This document shows, piece by piece, positions 25,035 through 34,405 of a stretch of 64,000 nt of DNA (position 1 is the stretch's first letter; every line of letters starts with the position of its first letter). Both the position numbers and the translations under genes were made by a program. The stretch is from Bdellovibrionales bacterium (GTDB lineage Bacteria > Bdellovibrionota > UBA1018). The stretch covers positions 26,643 to 90,642 of the forward strand of contig CANCQK010000013.1 in NCBI GenBank assembly GCA_947380295.1, given 5' to 3'. The notes beneath the pieces were generated by a model. That model was not told the origin of the DNA. It worked only from the letters and a program-made list of their open reading frames with translations, and searched no databases.

Positions 25035-27161
25035 TCTTTTTTTAAACTCAGAGCTGTCTCGCAACCACACGGTCGCCTCGTGATTGGTTGTGTTGACTTC
25101 TTGTTCAACCCCTGTAATTCGAATCGTGATGGGATAGGTTCCTTGGGCCTCTGGTACGGTGACATCCCAGGTGACGTCTTGATAGCCTCCGGGAGGTATT
25201 TCGGGGAGCGTATAGGATGTTCGGGCTTCGAAGTAGATCGGATCTACCGATAAATCAGATCGATTCTTATTGAATAGCAGATGCGCTTGAGGTCCTGCTG
25301 ATGAGGGGGTGTCTCCGTAGTTTCTTATCCGAGCGTGGACTTCTGCGTGCCATCCTTCTCGATTGAGTGTCTTGGGTTTCCAGGAAATATCTATAGGATA
25401 GATTCCGACATTGGGTTGAATCGTTCGAATTCGATCTCCCACTGTGAGATTGTCTTTTCCTAATCGAGAAAGAGCCCGAATTCGATCGGTTAAAATTCGC
25501 CAGTTCTCGATCCCTGTGTCTTTGAGTTCATCGAGTGGGATCCTGTTTCCGAGTTTTTCATTGATGAACTCGATGCTTTCAATTAATCCACCTCCCGTAG
25601 CGATGGTGTAGCTTTTGGATGAATTGAGAGGTTCATATTGCGAGTGAGAGTTTAAGATTTGAATATCTTGGGCTACAGGAATCGCTTCAATCCCCATATA
25701 GCGTTGACCGTAGGCGCCCTGAAAGTCCTCAGCTAGATTAGGCGCCTCACCGGGATTGTATTCGGTAGTTGAGGCGAAGAGTGGGTCGTATTTAAATTTC
25801 ATTCCGGAAAAATTCATCAAAGCGTAGGAACTCAGTTTTTTCGTTCCAAAAAGAAAATAGAGAATCCACTTGAGAGTACTGCCCTTCATGGGAAATGTTC
25901 TCAAGGTCCATGTTTTTTCTGTCGTTGCGCTATAGATGGGAGGGACCGCATTGAAAATATCGGCAGTTGAGATGGGCCCTGGATGAATGGCGTCGTAAAC
26001 GAATCGATTGCTTTCAATCGCAAGGTTGGCTCCGGTGGCTTGCCGGTAGGAGTCTGCCACGAAATCTCCCATCATATTCTCAATTCCCATGCCTCCCATA
26101 TCGAGCTCGCTCTCTCCTACGATATCGTCAAAAACGCGGCCGTATTTGGAGACCACTTGATTGTCGAGTGCCTCGACCTTTTCAAGCGTTTCGGCATCTT
26201 GTGGGACACTGGAGTCCAGTTGAATGAGTCGATAGTTTTTCAGCTTGAGATGGCCTTGACTTAGCTCGATCTTGACTTCTCCAAGAAACGATCCTCCCAT
26301 GCCAGTCTCTACAATCCACGCAGGGGAACCCCCTCCGAGTCGATGCACTTCGATGGGTCGAGTGAGTTTCTTGTGATCGTGAGCCCCAATGACAAGATCA
26401 ATCACATTTTCGCTCGCTAGTTCGTTGGCCAGCCTTAAGATGTATTGATTGACGGTGACGTTATTGTGGGAAAGCAAGACGACTCCGTCTGCTTGTCCTT
26501 CTCTTTTGATTTTACTCGCTAGACTCACTGCAGATGAGAAAGGATTCGTAATCTTAATGGGCCGAAGGTATTTATCGTATACGAATTCGTATGTGGATAT
26601 TCCAATGTATGCGATTTTGTATCCCGCGTAATCGACGATTTGATAGGGGAGAATCGTCTCTTCGAATTCCTTTTTACGCGCATAGGATTCGGGGATCGAT
26701 AAGTTATAGGAGAGGAATTGAGTGCGCGGTCGAGCTGCCTTAATGGTGTCGAGCAGTTGGTCAGGACCATTGAGCCAGTCGTGATTTCCTACGACTGCCA
26801 AATCATAACCGAGATGATCCATCATTCGAATCGATTCGGTTCCGGTTCCCACAGTGTAATAAATGGAGCCTTCGGACCAATCCCCTCCATCCACTAAGGT
26901 CGTGAACCGATGGTCTCTACGAATCTGGCTGATCGCTGTTTTTAACCGCGCAACCCCTCCGATCCGAAATGGATAAGTCTTTTCGCGGTACTGCGAATGA
27001 AGGTCATTGGTGTGCATGAGGGTGATTTCGATGGAGTCACTCTGCCCCGCCTGACTCATCTGGGGAGAAATTCCGAAAAATCCAAAAAAAGTAAATAAAA
27101 ACAGGTAGTTATTGAATTTATTGATGTAATTGGGCAATCCCGTGAGCGCACACTGACCCAT
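25020..27161 (-). CDS. Secreted 5'-nucleotidase/UshA-family metallophosphoesterase
   Basis: Periplasmic or exported phosphoesterase that likely hydrolyses nucleotides. After a signal peptide (hydrophobic residues about 19-38) the calcineurin-like catalytic domain shows all metal motifs: LMHTNDLHSQY, VDGGDWSEGS, VVGNHDWLN, LLSHNN and IGAHDHK. A 5'-nucleotidase C-terminal domain follows (about residues 350-560). The last ~120 residues form an additional immunoglobulin-like CARDB-type domain (ARIRNYGDTPSSAGPQAHLL; IPPGGYQDVTWDVTVP). 713 residues, single gene. A cell-surface or periplasmic location is inferred. Confidence 0.9.
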   Translation of the reverse strand: MGQCALTGLPNYINKFNNYLFLFTFFGFFGISPQMSQAGQSDSIEITLMHTNDLHSQYREKTYPFRIGGVARLKTAISQIRRDHRFTTLVDGGDWSEGSIYYTVGTGTESIRMMDHLGYDLAVVGNHDWLNGPDQLLDTIKAARPRTQFLSYNLSIPESYARKKEFEETILPYQIVDYAGYKIAYIGISTYEFVYDKYLRPIKITNPFSSAVSLASKIKREGQADGVVLLSHNNVTVNQYILRLANELASENVIDLVIGAHDHKKLTRPIEVHRLGGGSPAWIVETGMGGSFLGEVKIELSQGHLKLKNYRLIQLDSSVPQDAETLEKVEALDNQVVSKYGRVFDDIVGESELDMGGMGIENMMGDFVADSYRQATGANLAIESNRFVYDAIHPGPISTADIFNAVPPIYSATTEKTWTLRTFPMKGSTLKWILYFLFGTKKLSSYALMNFSGMKFKYDPLFASTTEYNPGEAPNLAEDFQGAYGQRYMGIEAIPVAQDIQILNSHSQYEPLNSSKSYTIATGGGLIESIEFINEKLGNRIPLDELKDTGIENWRILTDRIRALSRLGKDNLTVGDRIRTIQPNVGIYPIDISWKPKTLNREGWHAEVHARIRNYGDTPSSAGPQAHLLFNKNRSDLSVDPIYFEARTSYTLPEIPPGGYQDVTWDVTVPEAQGTYPITIRITGVEQEVNTTNHEATVWLRDSSEFKKRSGER

Positions 27162-27231
27162 TTGAATATCCCCCTGGCCGGAATTTTAGCCGACGGACGA
27201 CAATTCCCCAAGAATAAAAAAACAAAATTGG

Positions 27232-27260
27232 TTGACAGTATTTGACTAGTATTGTAAGAC
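27232..27260 (+). promoter_or_regulatory. Probable promoter of rnc-era-der
   Basis: A perfect TTGACA at 27232-27237 is followed after 17 bases by TAAGAC (27255-27260), a weak -10. AGGAGAG at 27269-27275 then serves as ribosome binding site for rnc (ATG 27286). Confidence 0.45.
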
Positions 27261-27285
27261 ACACCACCAGGAGAGCTTTCATTGA

Positions 27286-27978
27286 ATGAATCTGGATCGA
27301 CTGCAAGAGCGACTGGGTTATACGTTTGGCGATCGAAGTGTGTTACTTCAGTCGCTTACCCATAAGTCATTCGGTCACGAATTTTTCCAAGACCGACCCA
27401 TCGCTTTAAGAGATAATGAGAGGCTTGAATTTCTAGGAGACGCGATCTTAGACGTCGTCGTTTCAGATATTCTTCTTGAAACATTTCCGAGTTCTAATGA
27501 AGGACATCTCTCTAAAATGCGCGCTGCCGTGGTGAATGAAAAGACTTTGGCAATGTTAGCTAAGATGCTTGCCCTCCAAAATTATGTTCGCCTGGGTAAG
27601 GGGGAGGCTCAGACCGGTGGTTACGAAAAGGCGTCTATCCTTTCCAGTACACTTGAGGCAGTGATTGCGGCGATCTATCTCGATGGAGGCTTTCACGCAG
27701 TTTACCCGGTCGTCAGACATATTTTCTCTCCTCTGTTTGCTGAGGAGCGGGAGCTGATGTCGTTTTATGATCATAAGACGCAGCTTCAGGAAATCGTTCA
27801 AGCACGGTGGAAAGTAACTCCGACTTACCATCTCGTAGAATCCTTTGGCCCCGATCATGCCAAGGTGTTTCAAATCGAAGTCCGGATGAACGGCAAGACC
27901 CTAGCCGTCGCGACTGGCTCCTCGAAAAAAGAAGCGGAGCAAAATGCCGCCAGATTTGCGGTCTCCAATTTAGGGTAA
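27286..27978 (+). CDS. rnc: Ribonuclease III
   Basis: Double-strand-specific endoribonuclease that processes rRNA precursors and structured mRNAs. The RNase III signature ERLEFLGDAILDVVVSDIL lies near residue 46, the second catalytic acidic site ALEAVIAAIYLDGG-type block (here TLEAVIAAIYLDGG) near 122, and the C-terminal double-stranded RNA-binding domain from DHKTQLQEIVQ to the end (residues about 161-230). Standard length of 230. First gene of rnc-era-der, 18 bases before era. Confidence 0.97.
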   Translation: MNLDRLQERLGYTFGDRSVLLQSLTHKSFGHEFFQDRPIALRDNERLEFLGDAILDVVVSDILLETFPSSNEGHLSKMRAAVVNEKTLAMLAKMLALQNYVRLGKGEAQTGGYEKASILSSTLEAVIAAIYLDGGFHAVYPVVRHIFSPLFAEERELMSFYDHKTQLQEIVQARWKVTPTYHLVESFGPDHAKVFQIEVRMNGKTLAVATGSSKKEAEQNAARFAVSNLG

Positions 27979-27996
27979 AAGAATCTAGGTTTTAAA

Positions 27997-28908
27997 ATGC
28001 AAAAAGCAGGAATGATTGCGATCGTCGGGCGGCCCAATTCGGGTAAGTCAACCTTACTCAATACTCTTTTGGGGATGCAGCTCTCGATTGTCACGCCTAA
28101 GGCACAAACCACTCGGGAGCGTGTTCTTGGGATTTTGACTGAAGGGGAAGGGCAGATCGTTTTTATCGATACCCCTGGTATCCATCGAGCCCGCGAAGGC
28201 GGCCTAAATCAATTTATGGTAGACCAAGCGAGAGAAGCTCTTGAGGCTCCTCATTTGGTTTGGTACCTCGTTGATCCCAACTCGGCCCTCGAACATGAGC
28301 TTCCTGTTCTTGACCTTTTACAACGATCTCCTGCTCCAGTGATTTTGCTCATGAACAAAATGGACCAGGTGGGCAAGCAAGTCCCCGAAATCAGGGCTAA
28401 GATGCTATCTGAGCAGTTACTCAAGGCTATCGGCGAGCGAAACATTCAGCTCAGTTCATCTCATTTTATTTCTGGCCTTTCAAAAACTGGAACCGAAGAG
28501 CTTCTCAACTCGAGTTGGGAGTCCATTCCAGAAGGGCCTTGGTTCTACCCAGATCCTGAGCAGGCCTCGGATCGTCCTACTCGCTTTTTTGTTGCTGAAC
28601 AAATTAGGAGTCGCTTGTTTTATCTCCTAGGTGAGGAGGTTCCCTACTCTTGTGCCGTAGATATTGAGAGTTTTCAGGAAGATGCAAAACCGATTCGAAT
28701 TGAAGCCGTGATCTATGTTGAGCGAGAGTCCCAGAAAGGGATTGTCATCGGCCAAGGTGGCAAAAAAATCAAAGAAATCGGTCAGTCTGCTCGAAAAGAG
28801 ATTGAGAAGTTTTTGGGTCAGCAGATCTTCTTAGGTCTGCGAGTGAAGGTTTTGAAAGAGTGGACCTCAAATCTCGAAAGTCTAAAGAGAATAGGATTAA
28901 TACCATGA
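27997..28908 (+). CDS. era: GTPase Era
   Basis: Ribosome-assembly GTPase that binds the 3' end of 16S rRNA. G1 GRPNSGKSTLLN near residue 11, G2 TTRERVLG, G3 DTPG, G4 NKMD near residue 121. The C-terminal KH domain contains the RNA-binding IVIGQGGKKIKEIGQSARKE near residue 248. 303 residues, the normal size. Its stop overlaps the der start (ATGA), so Era and Der are translationally coupled. Confidence 0.97.
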   Translation: MQKAGMIAIVGRPNSGKSTLLNTLLGMQLSIVTPKAQTTRERVLGILTEGEGQIVFIDTPGIHRAREGGLNQFMVDQAREALEAPHLVWYLVDPNSALEHELPVLDLLQRSPAPVILLMNKMDQVGKQVPEIRAKMLSEQLLKAIGERNIQLSSSHFISGLSKTGTEELLNSSWESIPEGPWFYPDPEQASDRPTRFFVAEQIRSRLFYLLGEEVPYSCAVDIESFQEDAKPIRIEAVIYVERESQKGIVIGQGGKKIKEIGQSARKEIEKFLGQQIFLGLRVKVLKEWTSNLESLKRIGLIP

Positions 28909-30347
28909 TCTCCCCGGTTCGAATTGTAATTATTGGCCGTCCTAATGTCGGCAAAAGCACCTTATTTAATCGCCTTTACGGAAGGCGCCGGGCCTTGGTT
29001 CATGACGAGCCGGGAGTCACCCGCGATCGCCTTGAGGAAAAAGCTGAGTGGTGGTCGAATGGACAGCGCTTTCCAGTCACTCTTGTAGATACTGGAGGAG
29101 TAGGTGGGGATCGATTCGCTGTAGAGATCGAAAAACAGGTGAAAATCGCTGTTGAACAAGCGGATTTAGTTTTGTTCGTTCTGGATTCGAAGGTTGGAGT
29201 GACTCCGTTGGACGAGGACTTGCTTCGAGAGCTGAATCGATCCGGAGTGATGAAGAAAACTCCTGCATTTGCTATCGTAAACAAGGTTGATGCTGAACTT
29301 CATGAAGAACGTATTGCTGATTTTTATAGCCTCGGACTCGAACAAATTCATACCATTTCAGCTGAGCATGGCCGCGGCATTGATGATTTGAAGATTGCAA
29401 TTTTTCAGCTATTTCCAGATCGGCTCATTGAGCAGGTCGAAGTAGAAGAAGAGCAAGAAGTTCAAGACGAGGCAGAATTACACGAGGATCTTGAAGCCGA
29501 CGAAGCCGAAGACAACCCGGAGGTTGATTCTGAACGTAGGATTCCTCGAATTGCTATTGTTGGAAAGCCAAACGTCGGCAAAAGCACCCTGCTGAATGCA
29601 ATTTTAGGCGAAACCCGGATGATCACGAGCCCCATCGCTGGAACCACGGTGGACTCAGTGGATTCCTTAGTGGAAATTGACGGGAAGTCGTACTGTTTTA
29701 TCGATACAGCTGGAATTCGTAGAAAAAGTAAAACCGAACAAGGCGTAGAAGTCCTCTCCGTGGTTCAAACGCGTAAAGCGCTCGAACAGGCCGATTTAGC
29801 AATTCTTGTTTTAGACGGCGAGCAGGGGATCACTGACCAGGATGAAAAAATTGGCGGACTGATTCAAGAAGTAGGCTGTAGTGTTATTCTACTCATGAAT
29901 AAGTGGGATACTCAACGCAAAAATCCCGGATTTACGAAGGAGCTGGCAGCTGAAAAAATCCGCGGGAAAATGGCTTATTTGAACTATGCGCCCGTCCATT
30001 TCGCCAGTGCAATCCGAGCTCAAGGATTGGAAGATCTCAACGGTTTGATTGATGAGATCCTTCATCAACGAAGACTCAAAATCCCCACCCACGAATTTAC
30101 TGAGTGGGTTCGCAAAGAAGCGACTATTCACAATCCCATGAATGCCAAGTTTTTCTTGTGCCATCAGTCCGGACGTAATCCACCGACATTTGTGTGTCAT
30201 GTGAGTGATCCTGACAAAGTTCACTTTAGTCTCAGGAGGCACTTTGTAAATGCCATGCGCGAACGCTGGGGTTATATGGGCAGTCCTGTGAGAATGCTCT
30301 TTATTGAGACTAAAAACCGCAAGAACCCATTTAGTAAGAAGAAATAA
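28905..30347 (+). CDS. der: GTPase Der (EngA)
   Basis: Tandem-GTPase factor for 50S subunit assembly. The ATG at 28905 overlapping the era stop is preferred to an in-frame upstream start. Two G domains are visible (G1 motifs GRPNVGKSTLFNRL at ~12 and GKPNVGKSTLLNAI at ~222), each with DTxG and NKxD-type motifs, then the C-terminal KH-like domain ending NRKNPFSKKK. The linker between the G domains is a run of about 35 mostly acidic residues (around EEEQEVQDEAELHEDLEADE), an acidic inter-domain insert as in some Der proteins. 480 residues. Confidence 0.96.
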   Translation: MISPVRIVIIGRPNVGKSTLFNRLYGRRRALVHDEPGVTRDRLEEKAEWWSNGQRFPVTLVDTGGVGGDRFAVEIEKQVKIAVEQADLVLFVLDSKVGVTPLDEDLLRELNRSGVMKKTPAFAIVNKVDAELHEERIADFYSLGLEQIHTISAEHGRGIDDLKIAIFQLFPDRLIEQVEVEEEQEVQDEAELHEDLEADEAEDNPEVDSERRIPRIAIVGKPNVGKSTLLNAILGETRMITSPIAGTTVDSVDSLVEIDGKSYCFIDTAGIRRKSKTEQGVEVLSVVQTRKALEQADLAILVLDGEQGITDQDEKIGGLIQEVGCSVILLMNKWDTQRKNPGFTKELAAEKIRGKMAYLNYAPVHFASAIRAQGLEDLNGLIDEILHQRRLKIPTHEFTEWVRKEATIHNPMNAKFFLCHQSGRNPPTFVCHVSDPDKVHFSLRRHFVNAMRERWGYMGSPVRMLFIETKNRKNPFSKKK

Positions 30348-30377
30348 GACGAATTTTCGTTGGAGCAGTTGAAACTT

Positions 30378-30650
30378 ATGACCATTGAGCCCCCAAAAAC
30401 AGAAGTACCTAAAAACCACTTTCGAGTCACACTTGTTCTGAATTTTAAAAAGCCTCGCCTAGATCAAGTCCTTTTAGAGGAGCTTCGAAAGCAGAATCGT
30501 AATTTGATCCTCCGGAATATTTCTCGAACTCAGTTCAAAGAGCTGTTTCAAAAGAGAAAAATTCGAATTAAGGGGCAAATTGCCACACCGTCCTCTTCGC
30601 TAGCTGCTGGCACTACCTATGTAGATATTCAGGGGTTCGAGAATACCTAG
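30378..30650 (+). CDS. Small S4-domain RNA-binding protein
   Basis: A 90-residue protein that consists mainly of an S4-like RNA-binding fold: RLDQVLLEELRKQNRN, then SRTQFKELFQKRKIRIKGQI, then a strand TTYVDI. This is the arrangement at the N terminus of RluD-type pseudouridine synthases, but no catalytic domain follows, so it is a stand-alone S4 protein. Start uncertain: ATG 30378 or TTG 30360. It directly follows der, so a ribosome-linked role is plausible but inferred. Confidence 0.7.
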   Translation: MTIEPPKTEVPKNHFRVTLVLNFKKPRLDQVLLEELRKQNRNLILRNISRTQFKELFQKRKIRIKGQIATPSSSLAAGTTYVDIQGFENT

Positions 30651-30686
30651 GGCGTTCGAGTCATTTTCTCTAACTCTGGGTGCTCC

Positions 30687-31556
30687 CTACCAGGTCAGAA
30701 GCAAGTTGGTTGAAACAGTCCAGAAGTTGCCGCTTAGGTTCGGGATACCGTTCGATGTCAGATAGGCAGACGAGCCGGAATCATAAAAGGGAACAAAATT
30801 GATCTTTCCTTCGATTTCTAGATAGGATTTTTTTGGACTGATCGTAAACTCGATCCCGGCTCCAGCAGCGGCTCCAACTGAGGTGAGAATCGTTGGAGTA
30901 GCTCCAATCGTAGGGGCATATTCGGATTTGCTATAACTTCCGATGCCAGCAATCAAGTACGGTGATGCGAAGCTAATCATTCCTGAGAGATTGCTGGTAT
31001 TGAAATAGTATTTGAGGTCTAGGCCAACTCGGAACATGTTCACATTGATTTGGCCTGTGCTGGCAGTTGAAAAGTAATGGTTGACGGTCATGAAGCCAAG
31101 GGCCAGGGCAAAGTTGAAGTCGAACCAATAATGGACCTTAAAGTCGACGAGAGGGAAGCCTCCTTGCCAAAGAATACCTCGGTTGCCATCCGCTGCCTCG
31201 ATGCCGAGTCCTAGGCTCACACCGAAAAATCGACCAAATTGAAGGAACTGAGCGTCAGTTTCCTCGTCAGTTGACTGATTAAATTCACCATATTCGGTGA
31301 ATGGAGTCCCACTGAAGTCTTCCGCCTCCGGTACTTTTGTTTTGCCTTCAGACGCCGGCGCGCGACCTGGGTCAGTAACGGGAGTGATTGGCTGCTGAGT
31401 GGATAGATCGGCAGATGTAGGACTTGCTAGGGTAGAGTCTGCTCCAAAGCTGGCCTCTTCAAATGGAATTGAAAGTAATCCTAAAGCAATACATCCCAGG
31501 ACTGAGTTGGCTCGGTTGGACCAATGGGGCATTTTTTTAGTGGAGAGTTTAACCAT
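30687..31556 (-). CDS. Outer-membrane beta-barrel-like hypothetical protein
   Basis: A 289-residue exported protein. A hydrophobic segment at about residues 17-33 is the signal. Residues ~38-95 form a Thr/Ser/Pro/Asp-rich linker. From GRFFGVSLGLGIEAADG to the last residues WTVSTNLLLTW there are alternating aromatic and small residues, with Gly-rich turns and a terminal aromatic, as in small outer-membrane barrels (OmpW/OmpA-like size, about 8 strands). Function unknown. It sits on the opposite strand between the S4 gene and the YfgM-like gene. Confidence 0.65.
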   Translation of the reverse strand: MVKLSTKKMPHWSNRANSVLGCIALGLLSIPFEEASFGADSTLASPTSADLSTQQPITPVTDPGRAPASEGKTKVPEAEDFSGTPFTEYGEFNQSTDEETDAQFLQFGRFFGVSLGLGIEAADGNRGILWQGGFPLVDFKVHYWFDFNFALALGFMTVNHYFSTASTGQINVNMFRVGLDLKYYFNTSNLSGMISFASPYLIAGIGSYSKSEYAPTIGATPTILTSVGAAAGAGIEFTISPKKSYLEIEGKINFVPFYDSGSSAYLTSNGIPNLSGNFWTVSTNLLLTW

Positions 31557-31668
31557 TTTCCCAACCCTGTATTTTTAGGTTAACCGGCTCTCTGTCTTTT
31601 GACAATGGTTCCTATTGGATCAATTTTTAACACCGTCGAATTTTTGTGTTTGAGATGAGTCGTCGGAT

Positions 31669-32463
31669 ATGCGAAAACCTCAAAATATGATGTCAACTGG
31701 TGAAAATGTTTCAGATTCCCATTTAGAACGAAAAGCTCTCAAGCGGCCTGATTCCTTTACCGTCGCTGTTTCAGGGTTTTTTACTGATCTTTTACAGAAT
31801 ACCCGTGGGTTGGTCATGATTCTAGGAGTCATGATTGCTGCAGGCGTGGCCCTATCATGGTATTCCAATCAGAGAGACACGGTATCTCACCAGGCTATGG
31901 ACATTTTTTACCAGGCTGAGAAGCTGCTCGAGCAGGAGTCTAAAAAGGCATTTCCTCAAGAAGCAGGGGCTAAGCAGGACCCTTCTACAAAAAAGAGCGA
32001 GTCTCACGCGTTTCTCTCAATTGACGTAGATTCTAAGTTTCCTCAGGCTATCGCAAAGCTTCGTGAAGTCTCAGATCGCTTTCCAAAAGCACGGGCAGGC
32101 TTTGAGGCTCGGATGCAATTGGGTAGCCTTTATTTTGATCATGGACAGTTCGAAAAGGCGCTAGATTGGTTTATTAAGGCTGAATCGTCAGGCGCGGAAA
32201 AGGTGGATCGAGCAGCAGCGCTTTCTTCGATGGGTTATACTCAGGAAAGCCTAGGGAAACCTTCTGAAGCCTTAGCTTCGTTTCAAAAGGCGATCTCGGT
32301 CGGCGAAGTGAGTATGAAAGGTGATCTGCTTTTGGCGATTGCCCGGTGTTATGAAAGCATTCATGATTTAGCCAAGGCTCGGAGCATCTATGATCAAGTC
32401 TCGAAAGAGTTCCCCGGTGGCGATTACTCAAAAACAGCAGAGCTACTCAAGTCTCGGATCTAG
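31669..32463 (+). CDS. YfgM-like membrane-anchored TPR protein
   Basis: A 264-residue protein with a cytoplasmic N terminus, one transmembrane helix at about 45-62 (GLVMILGVMIAAGVALSWYS) and a periplasmic TPR region; clear repeats are GSLYFDHGQFEKALDWFIKA and SMGYTQESLGKPSEALASFQ. In E. coli YfgM binds SecYEG and periplasmic chaperones and is encoded beside bamB and der, the same neighbourhood as here. The assignment rests on architecture plus synteny. Directly followed by the BamB-like gene. Confidence 0.75.
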   Translation: MRKPQNMMSTGENVSDSHLERKALKRPDSFTVAVSGFFTDLLQNTRGLVMILGVMIAAGVALSWYSNQRDTVSHQAMDIFYQAEKLLEQESKKAFPQEAGAKQDPSTKKSESHAFLSIDVDSKFPQAIAKLREVSDRFPKARAGFEARMQLGSLYFDHGQFEKALDWFIKAESSGAEKVDRAAALSSMGYTQESLGKPSEALASFQKAISVGEVSMKGDLLLAIARCYESIHDLAKARSIYDQVSKEFPGGDYSKTAELLKSRI

Positions 32464-32464
32464 T

Positions 32465-33643
32465 TTGAATCTATCCAAAACTATTTTTGGTGGTTTGATT
32501 AGTTTAGCGCTCTCCGGTTGTTCAGGGCAGCAGCTCCATTCGGATTTGTTTAATGATTCTACGGTGATGGTCCGAAAGTGGACCTTACAAACCCATGGTC
32601 CCTTTGAAACGGGTGATCACGGCACGGAATACTCTAATCCAGTCATGAGTCAAAATACACTCATATTTGGGAACCGAACCGTTGGTTTAATTGCACTTTA
32701 TCCCAAGATCAATCAGCAGCGATGGACTTTTCAAGTGAGTGGGGGAGTTGTAAGTGAACTCACTGTTGACGAAAACTCGGTTTACTTCGGAGGCGGAGAC
32801 GGGTTTTTTTATTCGGTCAGTATCGAAACTGGAAAAGTAAATTGGAAGTATGAACTTCGTAATGACGTTGTGTCTCGGCCAACACTTTCTGGTGGTCGAG
32901 TATTCGTTTCGACGTCGAATGATATGGTTTATGCATTAGATGCCGGAACGGGAAAGTGGCTTTGGCACTATCGCAGAAGGAGCCTCTCAGGCACGTCCGT
33001 CTACGGAGCGTCTCAGCCTCTGGTAGACGGGGCTGATGTGATAGTCGGAATGAGTGATGGCTTTGTGGTCGCTCTTTCCACGGATGAGGGTGTTTTGAAG
33101 TGGGAAAAGAAAATTCATTCTGGAACCAAGTTCACCAATGTAAATGCCCACCCGCTGCTTGAGGATGGTTTTATTTTTATCCCTTCTTACGACGGAGCCC
33201 TCTATTCTTTGAAACGATCCAATGGAGATACCGTTTGGCGCTTCGATGCAGGCGGAAGCAAAAATGTCGTGATGGATCGACAATTTATCTTTCTGCCTTC
33301 GTCAGATGGGACAATTTATTGCCTCCAAAAGGCCAACGGGAAAGTGGTTTGGAAGTTTCAGCTTGATTCGGGCGTGCCCACTCAGCTCGTCATGACAGAA
33401 AAGTTTCTAATTGTCGGATCAAGCTACCAATACCTTTATGTCGTGGATAAGACCACAGGTAAGGGTGCTTATCGATTTGACGCTGGCTATAATAGCGGGT
33501 TTTCTGGAACTCCTTTGTATGACGCCACTCAGAGGCGAGTCTACGCGCTATCAGGTGCTGGTAACCTTTATGCGTTTCAATTTCGAACCCCAGCCAGGAA
33601 AGATTATCCACATGGGGCGATCGATCCATATGCGCTTAAATAA
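32465..33643 (+). CDS. bamB: BamB-like outer-membrane PQQ beta-propeller lipoprotein
   Basis: Scaffold lipoprotein of the BAM outer-membrane assembly machine. TTG at 32465, one base after the previous stop, gives an ideal lipoprotein signal peptide (MNLSKTIFGGLISLALSGC, lipobox LSGC); the alternative ATG at 32390 would add 25 polar residues and a 74-base overlap. The body has repeated PQQ-type blades with G-x-V-x-W: TGKVNWKYELRNDVVSRPTL, TGKWLWHYRR, NGDTVWRFDAGG, NGKVVWKFQL. About seven or eight blades fit the 392-residue length. Position next to YfgM and near der matches the E. coli order. Confidence 0.85.
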   Translation: MNLSKTIFGGLISLALSGCSGQQLHSDLFNDSTVMVRKWTLQTHGPFETGDHGTEYSNPVMSQNTLIFGNRTVGLIALYPKINQQRWTFQVSGGVVSELTVDENSVYFGGGDGFFYSVSIETGKVNWKYELRNDVVSRPTLSGGRVFVSTSNDMVYALDAGTGKWLWHYRRRSLSGTSVYGASQPLVDGADVIVGMSDGFVVALSTDEGVLKWEKKIHSGTKFTNVNAHPLLEDGFIFIPSYDGALYSLKRSNGDTVWRFDAGGSKNVVMDRQFIFLPSSDGTIYCLQKANGKVVWKFQLDSGVPTQLVMTEKFLIVGSSYQYLYVVDKTTGKGAYRFDAGYNSGFSGTPLYDATQRRVYALSGAGNLYAFQFRTPARKDYPHGAIDPYALK

Positions 33644-33836
33644 TCAATAATATCAAGTACTTATGTCTGATAATAGATATTATGTAAACTGACCCATCTA
33701 ACTGTGCCTTTTAGGACCATTCTTTGCTTTTAAATAAATCTCGATTGTTCTCTTTTAAAAAAGTTCTAGTTGGGTTAAATAGGTTTTGTTTTTAAACTTG
33801 AGAAAATTCTCGCTTAAAGTTAGAGGTAGGCACAAT

Positions 33837-34298
33837 ATGAAACGTGGTCGTCCAAAAGGAAGTTCTAAAGATAACAGGTCGTTCGGTCCCCTCGGCGATT
33901 TAATTCGTAAGGCTCGCCTGGGCAAAAGTTTGGGCTTAGCTGATGTCGCAAAAAACTGCGCCTGCTCTGTTCAGTTCATTTCGAATATTGAGCACGGTAG
34001 AGCACCACTTCCATGGGAAAAGGCTCCTGTCTTGGCCAAAACCCTCAATATTCCTTTAGAAGATTTGCAAGCAGCTAACCTTGCAATCCGTTCAGATTTC
34101 AAAGGCTTTGTAGGCGGACCAGAAGGCAAGAAAATCTCTAAGCCTCTCATCTTGAAAAAAGTGACAGAAAGAGCGTCTGCGATTGCTCTTGCTGCAAAAG
34201 ATACCCAACTTCAAGAGTTGATCCAAAAATATCATGCTGCTTCCCAGGCTTCTCGTAAAAAGTTTGTTAAAGTTGCATTAGAAATTCTAGCTCACTAG
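33837..34298 (+). CDS. HTH (XRE-type) regulator with N-terminal AT-hook
   Basis: A 153-residue DNA-binding protein. ATG at 33837 is chosen because AGAGGTAGG lies six bases upstream. The N terminus MKRGRPKGSSKDN contains a near-perfect AT-hook (R-G-R-P-K-G-S) that would insert in the minor groove of AT-rich DNA. Residues about 20-75 are a Cro/C1-type helix-turn-helix (LGLADVAKNCACSVQFISNI, EHGRAPLPWEKAPVLAKTL). The remaining C-terminal helices may dimerise. The 193-base upstream region (33644-33836) is AT-rich. Free-standing, followed by a terminator. Target genes cannot be read from sequence. Confidence 0.8.
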   Translation: MKRGRPKGSSKDNRSFGPLGDLIRKARLGKSLGLADVAKNCACSVQFISNIEHGRAPLPWEKAPVLAKTLNIPLEDLQAANLAIRSDFKGFVGGPEGKKISKPLILKKVTERASAIALAAKDTQLQELIQKYHAASQASRKKFVKVALEILAH

Positions 34299-34351
34299 TT
34301 TTAGCTTATGCCTTGAGCAGTTTTTGCTTTAAAATGAATTAAATAAAGTTC

Positions 34352-34398
34352 AAAATGCCATGAAGTGTTTTAAATAACCTTCATGGCATTTTCTTTTT
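34352..34398 (+). terminator. Rho-independent terminator
   Basis: A perfect 14-bp stem, AAAATGCCATGAAG (34352-34365) with CTTCATGGCATTTT (34379-34392), encloses a 13-base loop and is followed by CTTTTTT. It ends the HTH-regulator transcript, just before the transporter gene. Confidence 0.85.
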
Positions 34399-34405
34399 TC
34401 GGGGG

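Noticed and set aside
29889..30419. 176-codon minus-strand frame
   Set aside because: Antisense to the end of der, no conserved pattern, no ribosome binding site.
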